A DNA stretch of 64,000 nt from Agelaius tricolor (taxonomy: Eukaryota; Chordata; Aves; Passeriformes; Icteridae): the NCBI GenBank assembly GCA_023055355.1, contig JALJCS010000054.1:2170001-2234000 (forward strand). Reading direction: 5' to 3'. Shown here in pieces: positions 43,048-54,745 of this stretch (positions within the stretch are counted from its first letter, which is position 1; each line of letters starts with the position of its first letter). The notes below the pieces were generated by a model that was given only the letters and a program-made list of their open reading frames with translations, made no database searches and was not told where the DNA came from. The position numbers were made by a program, and so were the translations under genes.

Positions 43048-43118
43048 CCACAGAGTGGAGGGACCTCAAACCCCACCCAGTCCCCATCCATGGGCAGGGA
43101 CACGTCCATCTGGAAAGA
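43048..43118 (-). mobile_element. CR1: Short CR1 LINE 3' remnant
   Basis: 'GTGGAGGGACCTCAAACCCC' and 'CCATCCATGGGCAGGGACAC' follow antisense CR1 order. Only about 70 bp survive. Confidence 0.65.
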
Positions 43119-43415
43119 TTTCAAGGAGCCAGGCTGAGTGATCCCAGCCTGAGCTCATCTCCCATCTCTCCTGAGGGTGCTGATGTCCCTCCAAGGCTGG
43201 GAGGAGTTTGCAGCAGTTTAAAGGGTATTGCTGAGCTTCAGGTGCCAAAATCCGATCTGTGAGCCCTCACTGTGGAGCTGATTTCCCTTTAAACCTTGGA
43301 GATTCTTGAAGTCAAGAAGAAAACAAGAGCACCAATGTTCCAGGTGGTACAAAGATGGATTCTGGTCATTGTATTCTGCTGGACTGCCATGGGTTCTGAG
43401 GAAGTACAGAACATT
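43119..43415. other. Unique spacer
   Basis: Non-repetitive, AT-richer at 43280-43380. No gene is seen. Confidence 0.35.
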
Positions 43416-43542
43416 TCCCAGCTCCAGGCTGGACACTGGAGCACCTGGGGCAGTGGGAGGGGTCCCTGCCATGGCAGGGGGGCACTGGGTGGGATTTGAG
43501 GTCCCTTCCCACCCAACCCATTCCATGATTCCGTGTTTCCAT
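43416..43542 (+). mobile_element. CR1: CR1 LINE 3' end
   Basis: 'CAGGCTGGACACTGGAGCAC', 'GGTCCCTGCCATGGCAGGGG', 'GGCACTGGGTGGGATTTGAG' and 'ACCCATTCCATGATTCCGTG' are in sense order, with the 3' tail intact. Confidence 0.9.
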
Positions 43543-44226
43543 GCAGGATCAGTGGCTGGAAGCCTGGGACCATCCCTGTGTGTCACAGTGCTCAAAGCCA
43601 GGCTGAGGGCTGGGTTTGAACCATTCCCTGGTGCCCAGATTCCCAGTCCAGCTGGGCCATCCAAGAGGGGATGTTTCTGCACCAAAAACTGCCCCTCTCC
43701 TCTCCACCCATGGAGGGGCCCTGGCCCACATTCCTCTGGAGACAGGGAGGTGTCAAATGTGCCAAGCACTGAGAGCTCTGGCAGCCTCAGGAGAGCAGAG
43801 CGGGCATTGGCAGTGCTGCAGGAGAGGGCTTCATCTGCTGTGTGACAGCTCAGGGGGGCTGGCACTGCTGCCAGAGCCAGGCTTGGCAGGGAAATGGCTT
43901 CTGCAAGAGGCTGAACTCCCTGGGGGCCGTGCCAGCCTGGGCTGACAGGGACAGGGTCAGCACACGGGTCCTGTGCAGCCACGCTGACTCTGGAAATGAG
44001 GAATTCACCTCCTCCCCTGCCTGTGATATGGGGCTTTGTGAGGAGAGGCTTCTGTGGGACCCACAGTGTGGATCTGCACAGCACCCAGAGCTGCTTTGGG
44101 ACTGTGGGGTCACTGCTGGGCTGGGCTGCACGGAGAGTAAAGCCCAAAGGGGAGAATCCAGGTTAGGGGCACTGACCCATCTTAAAACATTTCTGGGTCT
44201 GGAGAGGCAGTTAGATGGCTCAGCAG
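43543..44226. other. Unique sequence
   Basis: Non-repetitive GC-rich DNA. No gene is recognised. Confidence 0.4.
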
Positions 44227-44228
44227 AT

Positions 44229-44490
44229 GGAGAATCATGGAATCATGGAATGCTTTGGGTGGGAAAGGACCTCAGAGCCCCCCCAGTGCCACCCCTGCCA
44301 TGGCAGGGACACCTCCCACTGCCCCAGGTGCTCCAGCCCCAGTGTCCAACCTGGCCTTGGGCACTGCCAGGGATCCAGGAGCAGCCCCAGCTGCTCTGGG
44401 CACCTGTGCCAGGGCCTCACCCTCACAATAAAGGTTTTTTTCCCACCTACTCCTATCCAGTTTAAAGCCATCCCCTTGTCCTGTCACTCC
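44229..44490 (-). mobile_element. CR1: CR1 LINE 3' fragment (first of two abutting)
   Basis: 'AGAATCATGGAATCATGGAA' tail, 'TGCCATGGCAGGGACACCTC', 'CCTTGGGCACTGCCAGGGAT', 'CACCTGTGCCAGGGCCTCAC', 'CACAATAAAGGTTTTTTTCC' and 'AAAGCCATCCCCTTGTCCTG' follow the antisense consensus well upstream of the usual truncation. Confidence 0.92.
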
Positions 44491-44493
44491 ATG

Positions 44494-44765
44494 AATCCTA
44501 AAGGTGGGAAATCACCTTTGAGACCCCCAAGTCCAGCCCTGAACCCAGCGTGTTCCCCACTGCCCACGTGCCCAGGTGCCACATCCACGGGCTCTGGGAC
44601 AGCTCCAGGGATGGTGACTCCAGCTCTGGACACCCTGCTCCAATCCCTGCCTGCCCTTTGCAGGAAGGAGCTTTGCTAATATCCAACCTAACCCATCCCT
44701 GGTGCAACCTGGGGCCATTTCCTCTGGCCAGAGCCCACCCAGCGTGGGGAGGGACCTGAGGCAGT
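44494..44765 (-). mobile_element. CR1: Second CR1 LINE fragment, different subfamily, abutting the first
   Basis: 'AATCACCTTTGAGACCCCCA', 'CCCAGGTGCCACATCCACGG', 'CAGGGATGGTGACTCCAGC', 'GCTAATATCCAACCTAACCC' and 'GGCCATTTCCTCTGGCC' form another antisense 3' end. Two 3' ends in a row mean one copy inserted beside or into the other. Confidence 0.85.
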
Positions 44766-44823
44766 GCAGCCATAGGGCAGGAACTGTCACAGAGGCTGTG
44801 AGACCCCTGAGGGTGCGGGCAGG

Positions 44824-45206
44824 TGTGGTGGTGTTCACAGGGGTCTCAGGGTGAGGGAAGAGATGAGGATCTGATTCCATGTTTCAGAAGGCTGATTTAT
44901 TATTTTGTGATATATAGTATATTAAAACTATACTAAAAGAATAGAAGAAAGGATTTCATCAGAAGGCTGGCTAAGAATAGAATAGCCAAGAATGATAACA
45001 AAGGCTTGTGGCTCAGCTCTCTGTCTGAGCCAGCTGACTGTGATTGGCCATTAATTAGAAACAATTCTATGAGGCCAATCCCAGATGCACCTGTTGCATT
45101 CCACAGCAGCAGATAACCATTGGTTACATTTTGTTCCTGAGGCCTCTCAGCTTCTCAGGAGGAAAAATCCTAAGGAAAGGATTTTCCATAAAAGATGTCT
45201 GTGACA
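44824..45206 (-). mobile_element. Solo ERV LTR, 385-bp family
   Basis: Bounded by TGTGGTGGTGTTCACAGG and AAGATGTCTGTGACA, with 'GATTCCATGTTTCAGAAGGC', 'CTGTGATTGGCCATTAATTA' and 'CCTCTCAGCTTCTCAGGAGG' inside. 383 bp, no target duplication seen. Confidence 0.85.
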
Positions 45207-45207
45207 A

Positions 45208-45372
45208 AGGGAGGCTGGACAGGGATGTTTGAGCAGAAAAGGGAGCTGGACAGGGATGTTTGAGTGGAGAAGAAGCTGGACAGGGATGTTTGAGCAGAAA
45301 AGGGAGCTGGACAGGGATGTTTGAGTGGAGAAGAGGCTGGACAGGGATGTTTGAGTGGAGAAGGGAGCTGGA
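45208..45372. repeat. 30-bp minisatellite, 5.5 copies
   Basis: GCTGGACAGGGATGTTTGAG followed by either CAGAAAAGGGA or TGGAGAAGA(G/A). The two ends alternate. It begins right at the LTR 5' edge. Confidence 0.94.
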
Positions 45373-45401
45373 GCACCCCTGCTCCTGGCAGAGCTGCAGG
45401 A

Positions 45402-45452
45402 AGGCTGTGTCCAGGCTGTGTCCAGGCTGTGTCCAGGCTGTGTCCAGGCTGG
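45402..45452. repeat. 12-bp repeat (AGGCTGTGTCC)n, four copies
   Basis: AGGCTGTGTCC repeated four times, ending at CAGGCTGGGACC. Confidence 0.9.
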
Positions 45453-45717
45453 GACCAACAGGTGACTGCCAAGGGAAGAGCCAGGATAATGCTTAAAGGA
45501 TTGGAAACCTGCTTATTGCGAGAAGCTCAGGGATCTTGGTGTGTTTAGCTCAACAAAGAGAGGATTAAGGAGAGACTTTGTGGAGAGCAGAAATCGATGG
45601 CAGAGAGGGGATTTCTGGCCCTGCAGACAGAAGTGCAACAAGGGAGAGAGGCAGGAGCTGGGGCCAGGCAGCTCAGAGCAGGACGAGGTGCCTGCTTTGG
45701 GCAGGGAGGGCACTGCT

Positions 45718-45880
45718 GGTGGAGCAGCAGCTCTCCAGCACCGAGCTGGGGGGTTCCAGAGCAGGGATTCTCCTTTGAACCCCCCTATTGCAGCCAAGGT
45801 GGAGCAGCAGCTCTCCAGCACCGAGCTGGGGGGTTCCAGAGCAGGGATTCTCCTTTGAGCCCCCCTATTGCAGCTGAGGT
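45718..45880. repeat. 80-bp tandem duplication
   Basis: GGTGGAGCAGCAGCTCTCCA starts at 45718 and 45798. The two copies differ at GAACCCC/GAGCCCC and CAGCCAAGG/CAGCTGAGG. Confidence 0.95.
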
Positions 45881-46689
45881 GGGAATGAGTGCACCAAGCT
45901 CAGGGGCCAGGCTGACGAGCAGCTGGGAGAAAATGATCCTGATGGATTTCTTTCATGCTCTTCTGAAAAATCTATGAAGTCCCAAGCGCAGGTGATTTTT
46001 GGGGGAGGGAGCTGAGAGGGAATTGAATCAGCTCAAAGCTGTTACAGACAGCAGCAGAGCAGAATCAATCACCATAATCAAAGCAGAGCTGCCTGATGAC
46101 ACCGAGGGCTGAACAATGAACATTCACATAAATCCACTGCACTGATTAGGCAGAAAAGCCCAGATAGTCAATATTCCCATTAAACATCCATCAGAAAGTG
46201 CTTCCCAGATTGCACTCCCATTTGGGAATTTCTCCATTTCATAGGCAATTGAAGGTGTTTAGCAGATGATTGCTGTTGGATAACACCACCTCCCTGGGAT
46301 GTAAAATCACCTGGGCAGGGTGTTTGGATGCCTGGGGCAGCTCTGCTGGCACGCAGCCCCTGGGGGCTCATTCACAGCCCAGGCTGGGGCTGCTCTGGGC
46401 ATTTCCTGCTCTTGGTGGGGCAGGGGGTCTCTGCAAACAGGCTCACATGGAGAGGCTCCCCCTGCCCTCTGGGCATTGTCTGGGACACGGCACTGCCACC
46501 TCCCAGGCTGCTTTTCCTAGGGTGGGCACAGCTCTCCAGAGCTCTGCAGGGAGGGAGATTCTGGCTTCCAGCACCCAACACGTGAGGAGATGCTCCAGGG
46601 GCAGCGGAGGGGAGACTGGAGATGGGGCAGGGGCTCAGAGCAGCGGTGAGAGCCGGCCCAGCAGGGCTGCACTGGGCTGACCTGTGCTG
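45881..46689. other. Unique island
   Basis: AT-richer at 46015-46280 with words such as AATCAATCACCATAATCAAA. No gene or transposon is recognised. Good candidate for conserved noncoding DNA. Confidence 0.45.
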
Positions 46690-47108
46690 CCCCTGCTGGC
46701 ACACACAGGGCTGCAGCTCCTCCTGTCCCTAATCCTGCCCCTAATCCTGCCCCTGCTGGCACACACAGGGCTGCAGCTCCTCCTGACCCTAATCCTGCCC
46801 CTGCTGGCACACACAGGGCTGCCAGCTTCATCCCTTCCCTTCTCCTGCCCCTGCTGGCACACACAGGGCTGCAGCTCCTCCTGACCCCTCTCCTGTCCCT
46901 TCTGGCACACACAGGGCTGCAGCTCCTCCTGACCCTTCTCCTGCCCCTGCTGGCACACACAGGGCTGCCAGCTCCTCCCCTTCCCTTCTCCTGTCCCTTC
47001 TCCTGCCCCTTCTCCTGTCCCTTCTCCTTCCCACACACAGGGCTGCAGCTCCTCCTGACCCTTCTCCTGCCCCTTCTGGCACACACACAGGGCTGCCAGC
47101 TCCTCCCC
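46690..47108. repeat. About 50-bp minisatellite, about 8 copies
   Basis: Core GGCACACACAGGGCTGCAGC then TCCTCCTGACCCTTCTCCTG. Variants have GCTGCCAGCTCCTCCCCTTC and inserted CTCCTGTCCCTT runs. Confidence 0.92.
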
Positions 47109-47552
47109 TTCTCTTCTCCCTGCTGCCTCCTGGGATGCTTTAAATGCCAACAGGACTTTAAGCAGCCAACAGAGGTGTCTGACCCAGGACTGAGGGATGC
47201 CCTGTGAAGAGACAGAAGCGCCTCAGCAGCAGTGAGAGCCCAGCAGGTCGCCCACAGGTCACAGATGTGACCCCTGGTGGCCCTGGGACCACCCAGACCT
47301 GCCACATCCCAGGGTCCAGCAGGAGCCTGAGGGCCACAAGTGCCAGGAGGATGTGGGGTGTTGGGGAGGTTTGTCTAAGAGATCTAATGCAGGCAAAGAG
47401 GTGAATGGAAAAAAAAAGGTCAGAAAGAAAAGTGGAAAAGGGGAGAAATGTGAAATAGAATAATTGGTACCACAGAGGGGAAGGAGGCAGCACCCCTGAT
47501 GTGCTTTGCTTAGCACTCCCATCATGTGCAGCACAGAGCAATCAGCATTCCT
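47109..47552. other. Unique sequence
   Basis: Non-repetitive, with an A-run at 47409-47417. No gene is recognised. Confidence 0.4.
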
Positions 47553-47640
47553 GGAAACTTTGGGTTTTAATCTCTCTGAACCTCAAATCTCCATTTGTAA
47601 GTAGGGATAATGTACTCAAAGGACAGGAAGATTAGTTAAT
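47553..47640 (+). mobile_element. MIR-like ancient SINE relic
   Basis: 'TTTAATCTCTCTGAACCTCA' followed by 'TCTCCATTTGTAAGTAGGGA' and TAATGTACTCAAAGGACAG parallels the MIR core (cctctctgagcctcag, tcatctgtaaaatggggataat). The relic is diverged and truncated. Confidence 0.5.
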
Positions 47641-49245
47641 TAATGGGTTGTGACATACTCTGATGCTGTGATAATGAGCACTGCTAGGAAATGTGTGATT
47701 GAGGCTCTGCCTCAGTGTATTTTATTTAGATCTGAACCTGGGGATGGGAGCAGCCCCTGGAGCTGCAGAGCTTTCCCTGTGTCTGTCCCTCTGTTCAGGG
47801 GTTTCCATTCTGTGCTTTGGAGTCTCCCAGGCCAGCACAGCCTGCAATGCTGGCCCTGCTGTGTGGGAGAGGATTCCCAGCTCACAGGGGCTCCCCTAAA
47901 GGGGCTCTGGGGCTGTGCTCCCAGCAGGGAACCCAGGGACAGCCTGGGCTGGCTGTGCAGGGCAGGAGCTGCCCTGGGTGAGCCCCCTGGGGTGAGCTCA
48001 GGAGGATCCCTGAGTCAGGCAGAGAACCCCTGGTGCCACGTCCTGCACGAGGAGAGAGGAAGGCACCGAGCTTGTTGGGGATCACCTGGGGAGGCTGATC
48101 CCACCTGATCCCATCCACTGGCTCCTGGAAAGGGTGGGACACCTGGGAAGGCTGATCCCATCCAGGCTGATCCCATCTGATCCCAGCCAGTGCTGCCCAG
48201 CTCCTGGGAAGGGTGCAAGTGTCCCAGCTCGGAGCAGTGCCAGCACATGCCCACTTACACACACAGAGGCAAAGGGAGCCAAGGGCACCAAGGGCACCAA
48301 TGTCCTTCCCTGCCCTCTGCCAGCAGCCCTGCCACAGCTGCCTGCCCCTCTTGGCACGGGCCACGAGCTCCATGCTCCTCAGTCACCTCTCCTGCTGGAC
48401 CCTGACCCAGGGCCAGGCTGGCCCACAGGCAGGGATGCTCCAGCTGGGACAGCTGTGTCCCCTTGGGGACATTTTCCATCCGACCCAGGCCAGGAATCAG
48501 CCAGGTGCTGTTCCTGGCAGCCAAAATTCAGGAGCATGGGGTGAGCAGGGGATGTCTGAGCCCAGGATGGAGCAGGAGCCTGGGCCAGAGCCAGGCTTTA
48601 ACCCCTGCACATGGAACTGCTCCGTTCCCTCTGCTCCCCCAGCACATCTCCCTCGGACCCCTCCCTGCCTGAGCTCCAGCTCACACTCTGGGGAGCCTTT
48701 TCTCCCATTGATTCTTGTTTTCTCTTGGCTGAGGCTTTTCTTTCACTGATTTTTTAAAGTCAAGTCCCAGAGGCTTGAAAGAAGGTGACTCATCCCCTCA
48801 GAAGTCCTGGCAGCTCTTATCTCCTCTTTGGCACCAGCTGGGAGGTGGGAAAGTGGGAAAAGGAATTAAAAAAAGAGAAATCAATACATCTTTTGTATGA
48901 TTTTCCACAGCTCACCTGTTGTCTGTGCTCTCAGCTGGGGAAGATAAGGTGATTTACTTGGTGGCAACACTTCTGCCCTTTCAGCTTACAAAATCCTTAA
49001 TTCATTAGCAGAGGCACAACACAAGCAGATCAGCAGGACGGAAGTAGCTCTTTTGGGAGCATTTCAGGCTCTAAGGAAGGAATCTTTCCTCTCAGTTTTA
49101 CATATAAATATGTATATTAATGTATATATATTTGGATGTAATTTTAATTTGGGTATAAACACACACACTGACACTGCTGACCAATATGAGGGTGATGTAC
49201 AAGGCCACGATGCTCTTGGAGGAGATGGATGAGATTGAGATTCAG
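47641..49245. other. Unique sequence
   Basis: About 1.6 kb mostly non-repetitive. It has a small GGCTGATCCCATC repeat at 48090-48185 and an AT-rich, TATATA-containing block at 49090-49160. No gene is recognised. Confidence 0.45.
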
Positions 49246-49502
49246 AGTTTTCCATGAGGGAAAGGGGATGGAGCAGGTGCTGCCCCAAGGCTGAGACTGA
49301 GCATTCCCAGGGTTTTCCATGAGGGAAAGGGGGATGGAGCAGGTGCTGCCCAAAGGCTGAGGTTGAGCATTCCCAGGGTTTTCCATGAGGGAAAGGAGGA
49401 TGGAGCAGGTGCTGCCCCAAGGCTGAGGTTGAGCATTCCCAGGGTTTTCCATGAGGGAAAGGAAGATGGAGCAGGTGCTGCCCAAAGGCCCAGAGTGTGA
49501 GC
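49246..49502. repeat. 65-66-bp minisatellite, four copies
   Basis: TCCATGAGGGAAAGGGGGAT recurs at 49251, 49316, 49382 and 49448. Each unit holds GGAGCAGGTGCTGCCC and GAGCATTCCCAGGGTTT. Confidence 0.95.
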
Positions 49503-49734
49503 CCTCGGGAGGGCAGCTCAGTCCGTGGCCCCTCCTGCAGGGTGTGAAGGATGCCAAAGAGCTGGGAGCAGCTGGGGGACAATCAAAAGAAATCTCAGAA
49601 GTGGTAAATTAAACACAGGCACAATGGGGACCCTCAGCCAGCCCCAGGGACACCCACTGCAGCCTCCCCCGCACCAGGGCCTGGCTGTCACCCAGGCAGT
49701 GCCATGGGACACCAGAGCCCGGGCTGTGTGCCCT

Positions 49735-49905
49735 GGGTCAGGAATTGGGCCCAAGCTCAGCAATGTCCCTGCCTGGTGTGCCCTGGGTCAGGAATTGGGC
49801 CTGGCCACCCCAAGCTCAGCAATGTCCCTGCCTGGTGTGCCCTGGGTCAGGAATTGGGCCTGGCCACCCCAAGCTCAGCAATGTCCCTGCCCGGCAGCTC
49901 CTGTG
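49735..49905. repeat. 59-bp minisatellite, about 2.9 copies
   Basis: CAATGTCCCTGCC at 49761, 49820 and 49879, with CCCTGGGTCAGGAATTGGGC in each full unit. Confidence 0.95.
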
Positions 49906-50264
49906 GCTCCCTAAGCCCACAGCCCTGCCAGGCTGGGCAGAAGGAGCACAGAGCTGCTGGCACAGAGTTCCAGCCCTGCAGAGCTGGAACAGGGGCAGGG
50001 ACAGGAGCGATGTTGCCCTCGGGAAACTGATGGCTCCTGCCCTGGCACGTGCCAGGGGCTGGCAGGGACGTGCAAGAGGCTTTCCCAGGCCCCAGAAGCA
50101 CACGGAGCACAGGATGGAGATGTGGCTGTGCTGCAGCTCAGGGCAGGTCACCAGGGCAGCCATCCCCTCAGAAACCTGGGACAACCAGCAATTCCTGCTG
50201 GGAAGGGTGAAGGGTCTGGTCTCACACTGGCCCTGGCTGTTTATCACAGAATATAACTTCTTGT
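49906..50264. other. Unique spacer
   Basis: GC-rich sequence with no recognised feature. Confidence 0.35.
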
Positions 50265-53200
50265 GGAGGGATGGATGGATGATGGATGGATGATGGATGG
50301 ATGGATGGATGGATGGATGGATGGATGGATGATGGATGGATGATGGATGGATGGATGGATGGAGGGATGATGGATGGATGATGGATGGATGGATGGAGGA
50401 TGGATGATGGAGGATGGATGGATGATGGATGGATGATGGATGGATGGAGGATGGATGGATGGATGATGGATGGATGATGGATGGATGGATGGATGGAGGG
50501 ATGATGGATGGATGGATGGATGGATGGATGGATGATGGAGGATGGATGATGGATGGATGATGGATGGATGATGGATGGATGGATGATGGATGATGGATGA
50601 TTGATGGATGATGGATGGATGGATGATGGATGATGGATGGATGATGGATGGATGGATGGATGATGGATGGATGGATGGATGGATGGATGATGGATGGATG
50701 GATGGATGATGGATGGATGAGGGATGGATGGATGGATGATGGATGGATGGATGATGGATGATGGATGGATGATGGATGGATGGATGGATGATGGATGGAT
50801 GATGGATGGATGGATGGATGGATGGATGATGGATGGATGGATGATGGATGGATGATGGATGATGGATGGATGGATGGATGATGGATGGATGATGGATGAT
50901 GGATGGATGATGGATGGATGATGGATGGATGGATGGATGGATGATGGATGGATGATGGATGGATGGATGGATGGATGATGGATGGATGGATGATGGATGA
51001 TGGATGGATGATGGATGGATGATGGATGGATGGATGATGGATGGATGGATGGATGGATGATGGATGGATGGATGGATGGATGATGGATGGATGGATGATG
51101 GATGATGGATGGATGATGGAGGATGGATGGATGGATGGATGGATGGATGGATGGATGGATGGATGATGGATGGATGATGGATGGATGGATGATGGATGGA
51201 TGATGGATGGATGATGGATGATGGATGGATGGATGGATGATGGATGGATGGATGGATGGATGGATGATGGATGGATGGATGATGGATGGATGATGGATGG
51301 ATGATGGATGATGGATGGATGGATGGATGGATGATGGATGGATGGATGGATGGATGGATGGATGGATGGATGATGGATGGATGATGGATGGATGGATGAT
51401 GGATGATGGATGGATGATGGATGGATGGATGATGGATGATGGATGGATGGATGATGGATGATGGATGGATGGATGGATGGATGGATGATGGATGATGGAT
51501 GGATGATGGATGGATGGATGATGGATGATGGATGGATGGATGATGGATGATGGATGGATGGATGGATGATGGATGGATGGATGGATGATGGATGATGGAT
51601 GGATGGATGATGGATGGATGGATGGATGGATGGATGGATGGATGATGGATGGATGATGGATGGATGGATGATGGATGGATGGATGGATGGATGGATGATG
51701 GATGGATGGATGGATGGATGATGGATGGATGGATGATGGATGATGGATGGATGATGGATGGATGATGGATGGATGGATGGATGATGGATGATGGATGGAT
51801 GATGGATGGATGGATGGATGATGGATGGATGGATGGATGGATGGATGATGGATGGATGGATGGATGGATGGATGATGGATGGATGATGGATGGATGGATG
51901 GATGGATGATGGATGGATGGATGATGGATGATGGATGGATGATGGATGGATGGATGGATGGATGGATGGATGGATGGATGGATGATGGATGGATGGATGG
52001 ATGATGGATGGATGGATGGATGGATGGATGGATGGATGATGGATGGATGGATGGATGGATGATGGATGGATGGATGGATGATGGATGATGGATGGATGAT
52101 GGATGGATGGATGGATGATGGATGGATGGATGATGGATGATGGATGGATGATGGATGGATGATGGATGGATGGATGGATGATGGATGATGGATGGATGGA
52201 TGATGGATGGATGATGGATGGATGGATGGATGGATGGATGGATGGATGATGGATGGATGGATGATGGATGGATGATGGATGATGGATGGATGGATGGATG
52301 GATGGATGGATGATGGATGGATGGATGATGGATGATGGATGGATGATGGATGGATGGATGATGGATGGATGATGGATGATGGATGGATGGATGGATGATG
52401 GATGGATGGATGGATGGATGGATGGATGATGGATGGATGATGGATGGATGGATGGATGGATGGATGGATGGATGGATGGATGATGGATGGATGATGGAGG
52501 ATGGATGGATGGATGGATGATGGATGGATGGATGATGGATGGATGATGGATGGATGATGGATGGATGGATGGATGGATGATGGATGGATGGATGGATGGA
52601 TGGATGGATGGATGGATGATGGATGGATGGATGATGGATGGATGATGGATGGATGGATGGATGATGGATGGATGGATGGATGGATGATGGATGATGGATG
52701 ATGGATGGATGGATGATGGATGGATGGATGATGGATGGATGGATGGATGGATGGATGATGGATGGATGATGGATGGATGGATGGATGGATGATGGATGAT
52801 GGATGATGGATGATGGATGGATGGATGGATGATGGATGGATGATGGATGGATGGATGATGGATGGATGGATGGATGATGGATGGATGGATGATGGATGGA
52901 TGATGGATGGATGGATGATGGATGGATGGATGGATGATGGATGGATGGATGATGGATGGATGGATGGATGGATGGATGGATGATGGATGGATGATGGATG
53001 GATGGATGGATGGATGATGGATGATGGATGATGGATGGATGATGGATGATGGATGGATGGATGGATGGATGATGGATGATGGATGGATGATGGATGGATG
53101 GATGGATGGATGGATGATGGATGATGGATGATGGATGATGGATGGATGATGGATGATGGATGGATGGATGGATGGATGGATGATGGATGGATGGATGATG

Positions 53201-53368
53201 GATGGATGGATGATGGATGATGGATGGATGATGGATGGATGATGGATGGATGGATGGATGGATGATGGATGGATGGATGGATGGATGATTGATGGATGGA
53301 TGGATGATGGATGGATGGATGGATGGATGGATGATTGATGGATGGATGGATGGATGATGGATGATGGA
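50265..53368. repeat. GGAT/GAT satellite array 2 (3.1 kb)
   Basis: The largest array here: a continuous string of ATGG and ATG words on the plus strand with rare GGAGG, GAGGG and GATTGATGG variants, mostly at the two ends. The interior is almost variant-free. The minus strand is stop-free for 1050 codons, an artefact. Confidence 0.99.
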
Positions 53369-54642
53369 GTCTACACTCTACCCTAACTCCTGCCATGTGG
53401 AATTAGCCGGATTATCCAGGGTGATGCAGGGTTTGGGAAGCTGTCAGGAAGTTCATTGTGCTGCCAGAACAAATGCCTGGAACCCTGCAGCCAGAGGCAC
53501 CAGCTGTTCCTGCCCTGCAGCCCCTCTACCCTGAGGAGGGGCCACCCCCCCAGGAAATCCCTTGACAGCCCCAGGCCAGCTCTCCTGGCGTGTCCTGAGC
53601 TGCCCTGGCCCCAGGGAACCACGAGCCCTGTGCTCCAGGGCTTGGATCCAGCAGCGCTGGGGTCACAGGGAAAGGGACCCTGGGCAGGAACCTCTGTGTG
53701 TGGAGGCCAAGGGGATGGAGGGGAGCACCCGGAGGGCAAACATCAGCTCCTGGGTCCCTGACTGCTTTTGTCCCTGTGCTTCATGTGAGACCGGGGAGTT
53801 TGAAGAGTCATTTTGGGAAACCGTGGGGGGGGGGGAAAAAAATAGAAGAAAAATAAATAAGTCCTAACAGTCTCCCCCACTGATCAGCTTTAACTACAAA
53901 GGCCTCAGAATTGGCCTTTTAAAGGTCAATCGAAGTGAAAATCTTTTAGAAAATCTCTTAAACGCTTGAATCTCTCAATTGCTTCGCCTCAGGCTTTGGG
54001 AAGGGACCTTTCCTCTGCCTGCAGAGAGCTGACCCAGAGCTGCTCTGGGGGCGGCTGCACCCATCAAAGAGCCTGTGCTGCCCTGCAGATCATCCCCCAC
54101 AGCTCCGTGGGCTCATTTCCAGCTCACCACAGCCTCCCCTTCTGCCGGGAGGCAGAGACAGCAGGGATGGGAGGGAGTGGCTTGCAGAAGGGAGCAGCAG
54201 TTCCCACAGGATGTCCTGCCATTTCTTCTGGCAGGTGTTCAGTGAATGTCACAGGGCTGGCAGGGACAAGGTCACTGTCCCAGCCCGTGTGCAGCACTGC
54301 GAGGCACGGGGCAGAGCTGGGCACACAGAGGATGCTCTGCTGCTGACGAGTGCAGCCCCCCGGGTGCCCTTGATCTCCCAAAATACCTTCAAAGGGAGCC
54401 CTTTGTGCCTGCCAGGCTCCCCACTGGCACAGCTCCCTTTGATTCCCTTCCTCCCCGGCCCACCTGGGAAACGCTGGCCCCGTTCCCCTGTGTGATAGCA
54501 CAGTTACCTGCAGCTGGGACGGGGAATCCTGCTCGGATCAGAGCCTTCTCTGCCCTTTGAACCAGCCTGGCCTGGCAGGAGCAGCATGCTGAAAAGGAGG
54601 GCAAGGAGCAAACAGTGAACCCCTTCCATTGTCACCCACAGC
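53369..54642. other. Unique sequence
   Basis: A G-run at 53825-53835 followed by an A-rich segment, then AT-richer DNA at 53840-53985. No gene or LTR is recognised with confidence. Confidence 0.45.
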
Positions 54643-54745
54643 TCCTCCTCTCCTCTCCTCTCCTCTCCTCTCCTCTCCTCTCCTCTCCTAAACTAAACTA
54701 AACTAAACTAAACTAAACTAAACTAAACTAAACTAAACTGAAATA
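54643..54745. repeat. Compound (CTCCT)n-(AAACT)n pentamer array
   Basis: About nine CTCCT units run directly into about eleven AAACT units. Confidence 0.97.

Noticed and set aside
50244..53396. 1050-codon minus-strand open frame (Ile-His-Pro-Ser repeats)
   Set aside because: It is the stop-free translation of the GGAT/GAT array. It has no non-repeat domain and the other frames of that strand read the same words.
53795..53990. Possible LTR edge or primer-binding region
   Set aside because: G-run and A-rich junction look suggestive, but I could not find matching termini, a poly(A) signal layout or a second copy.
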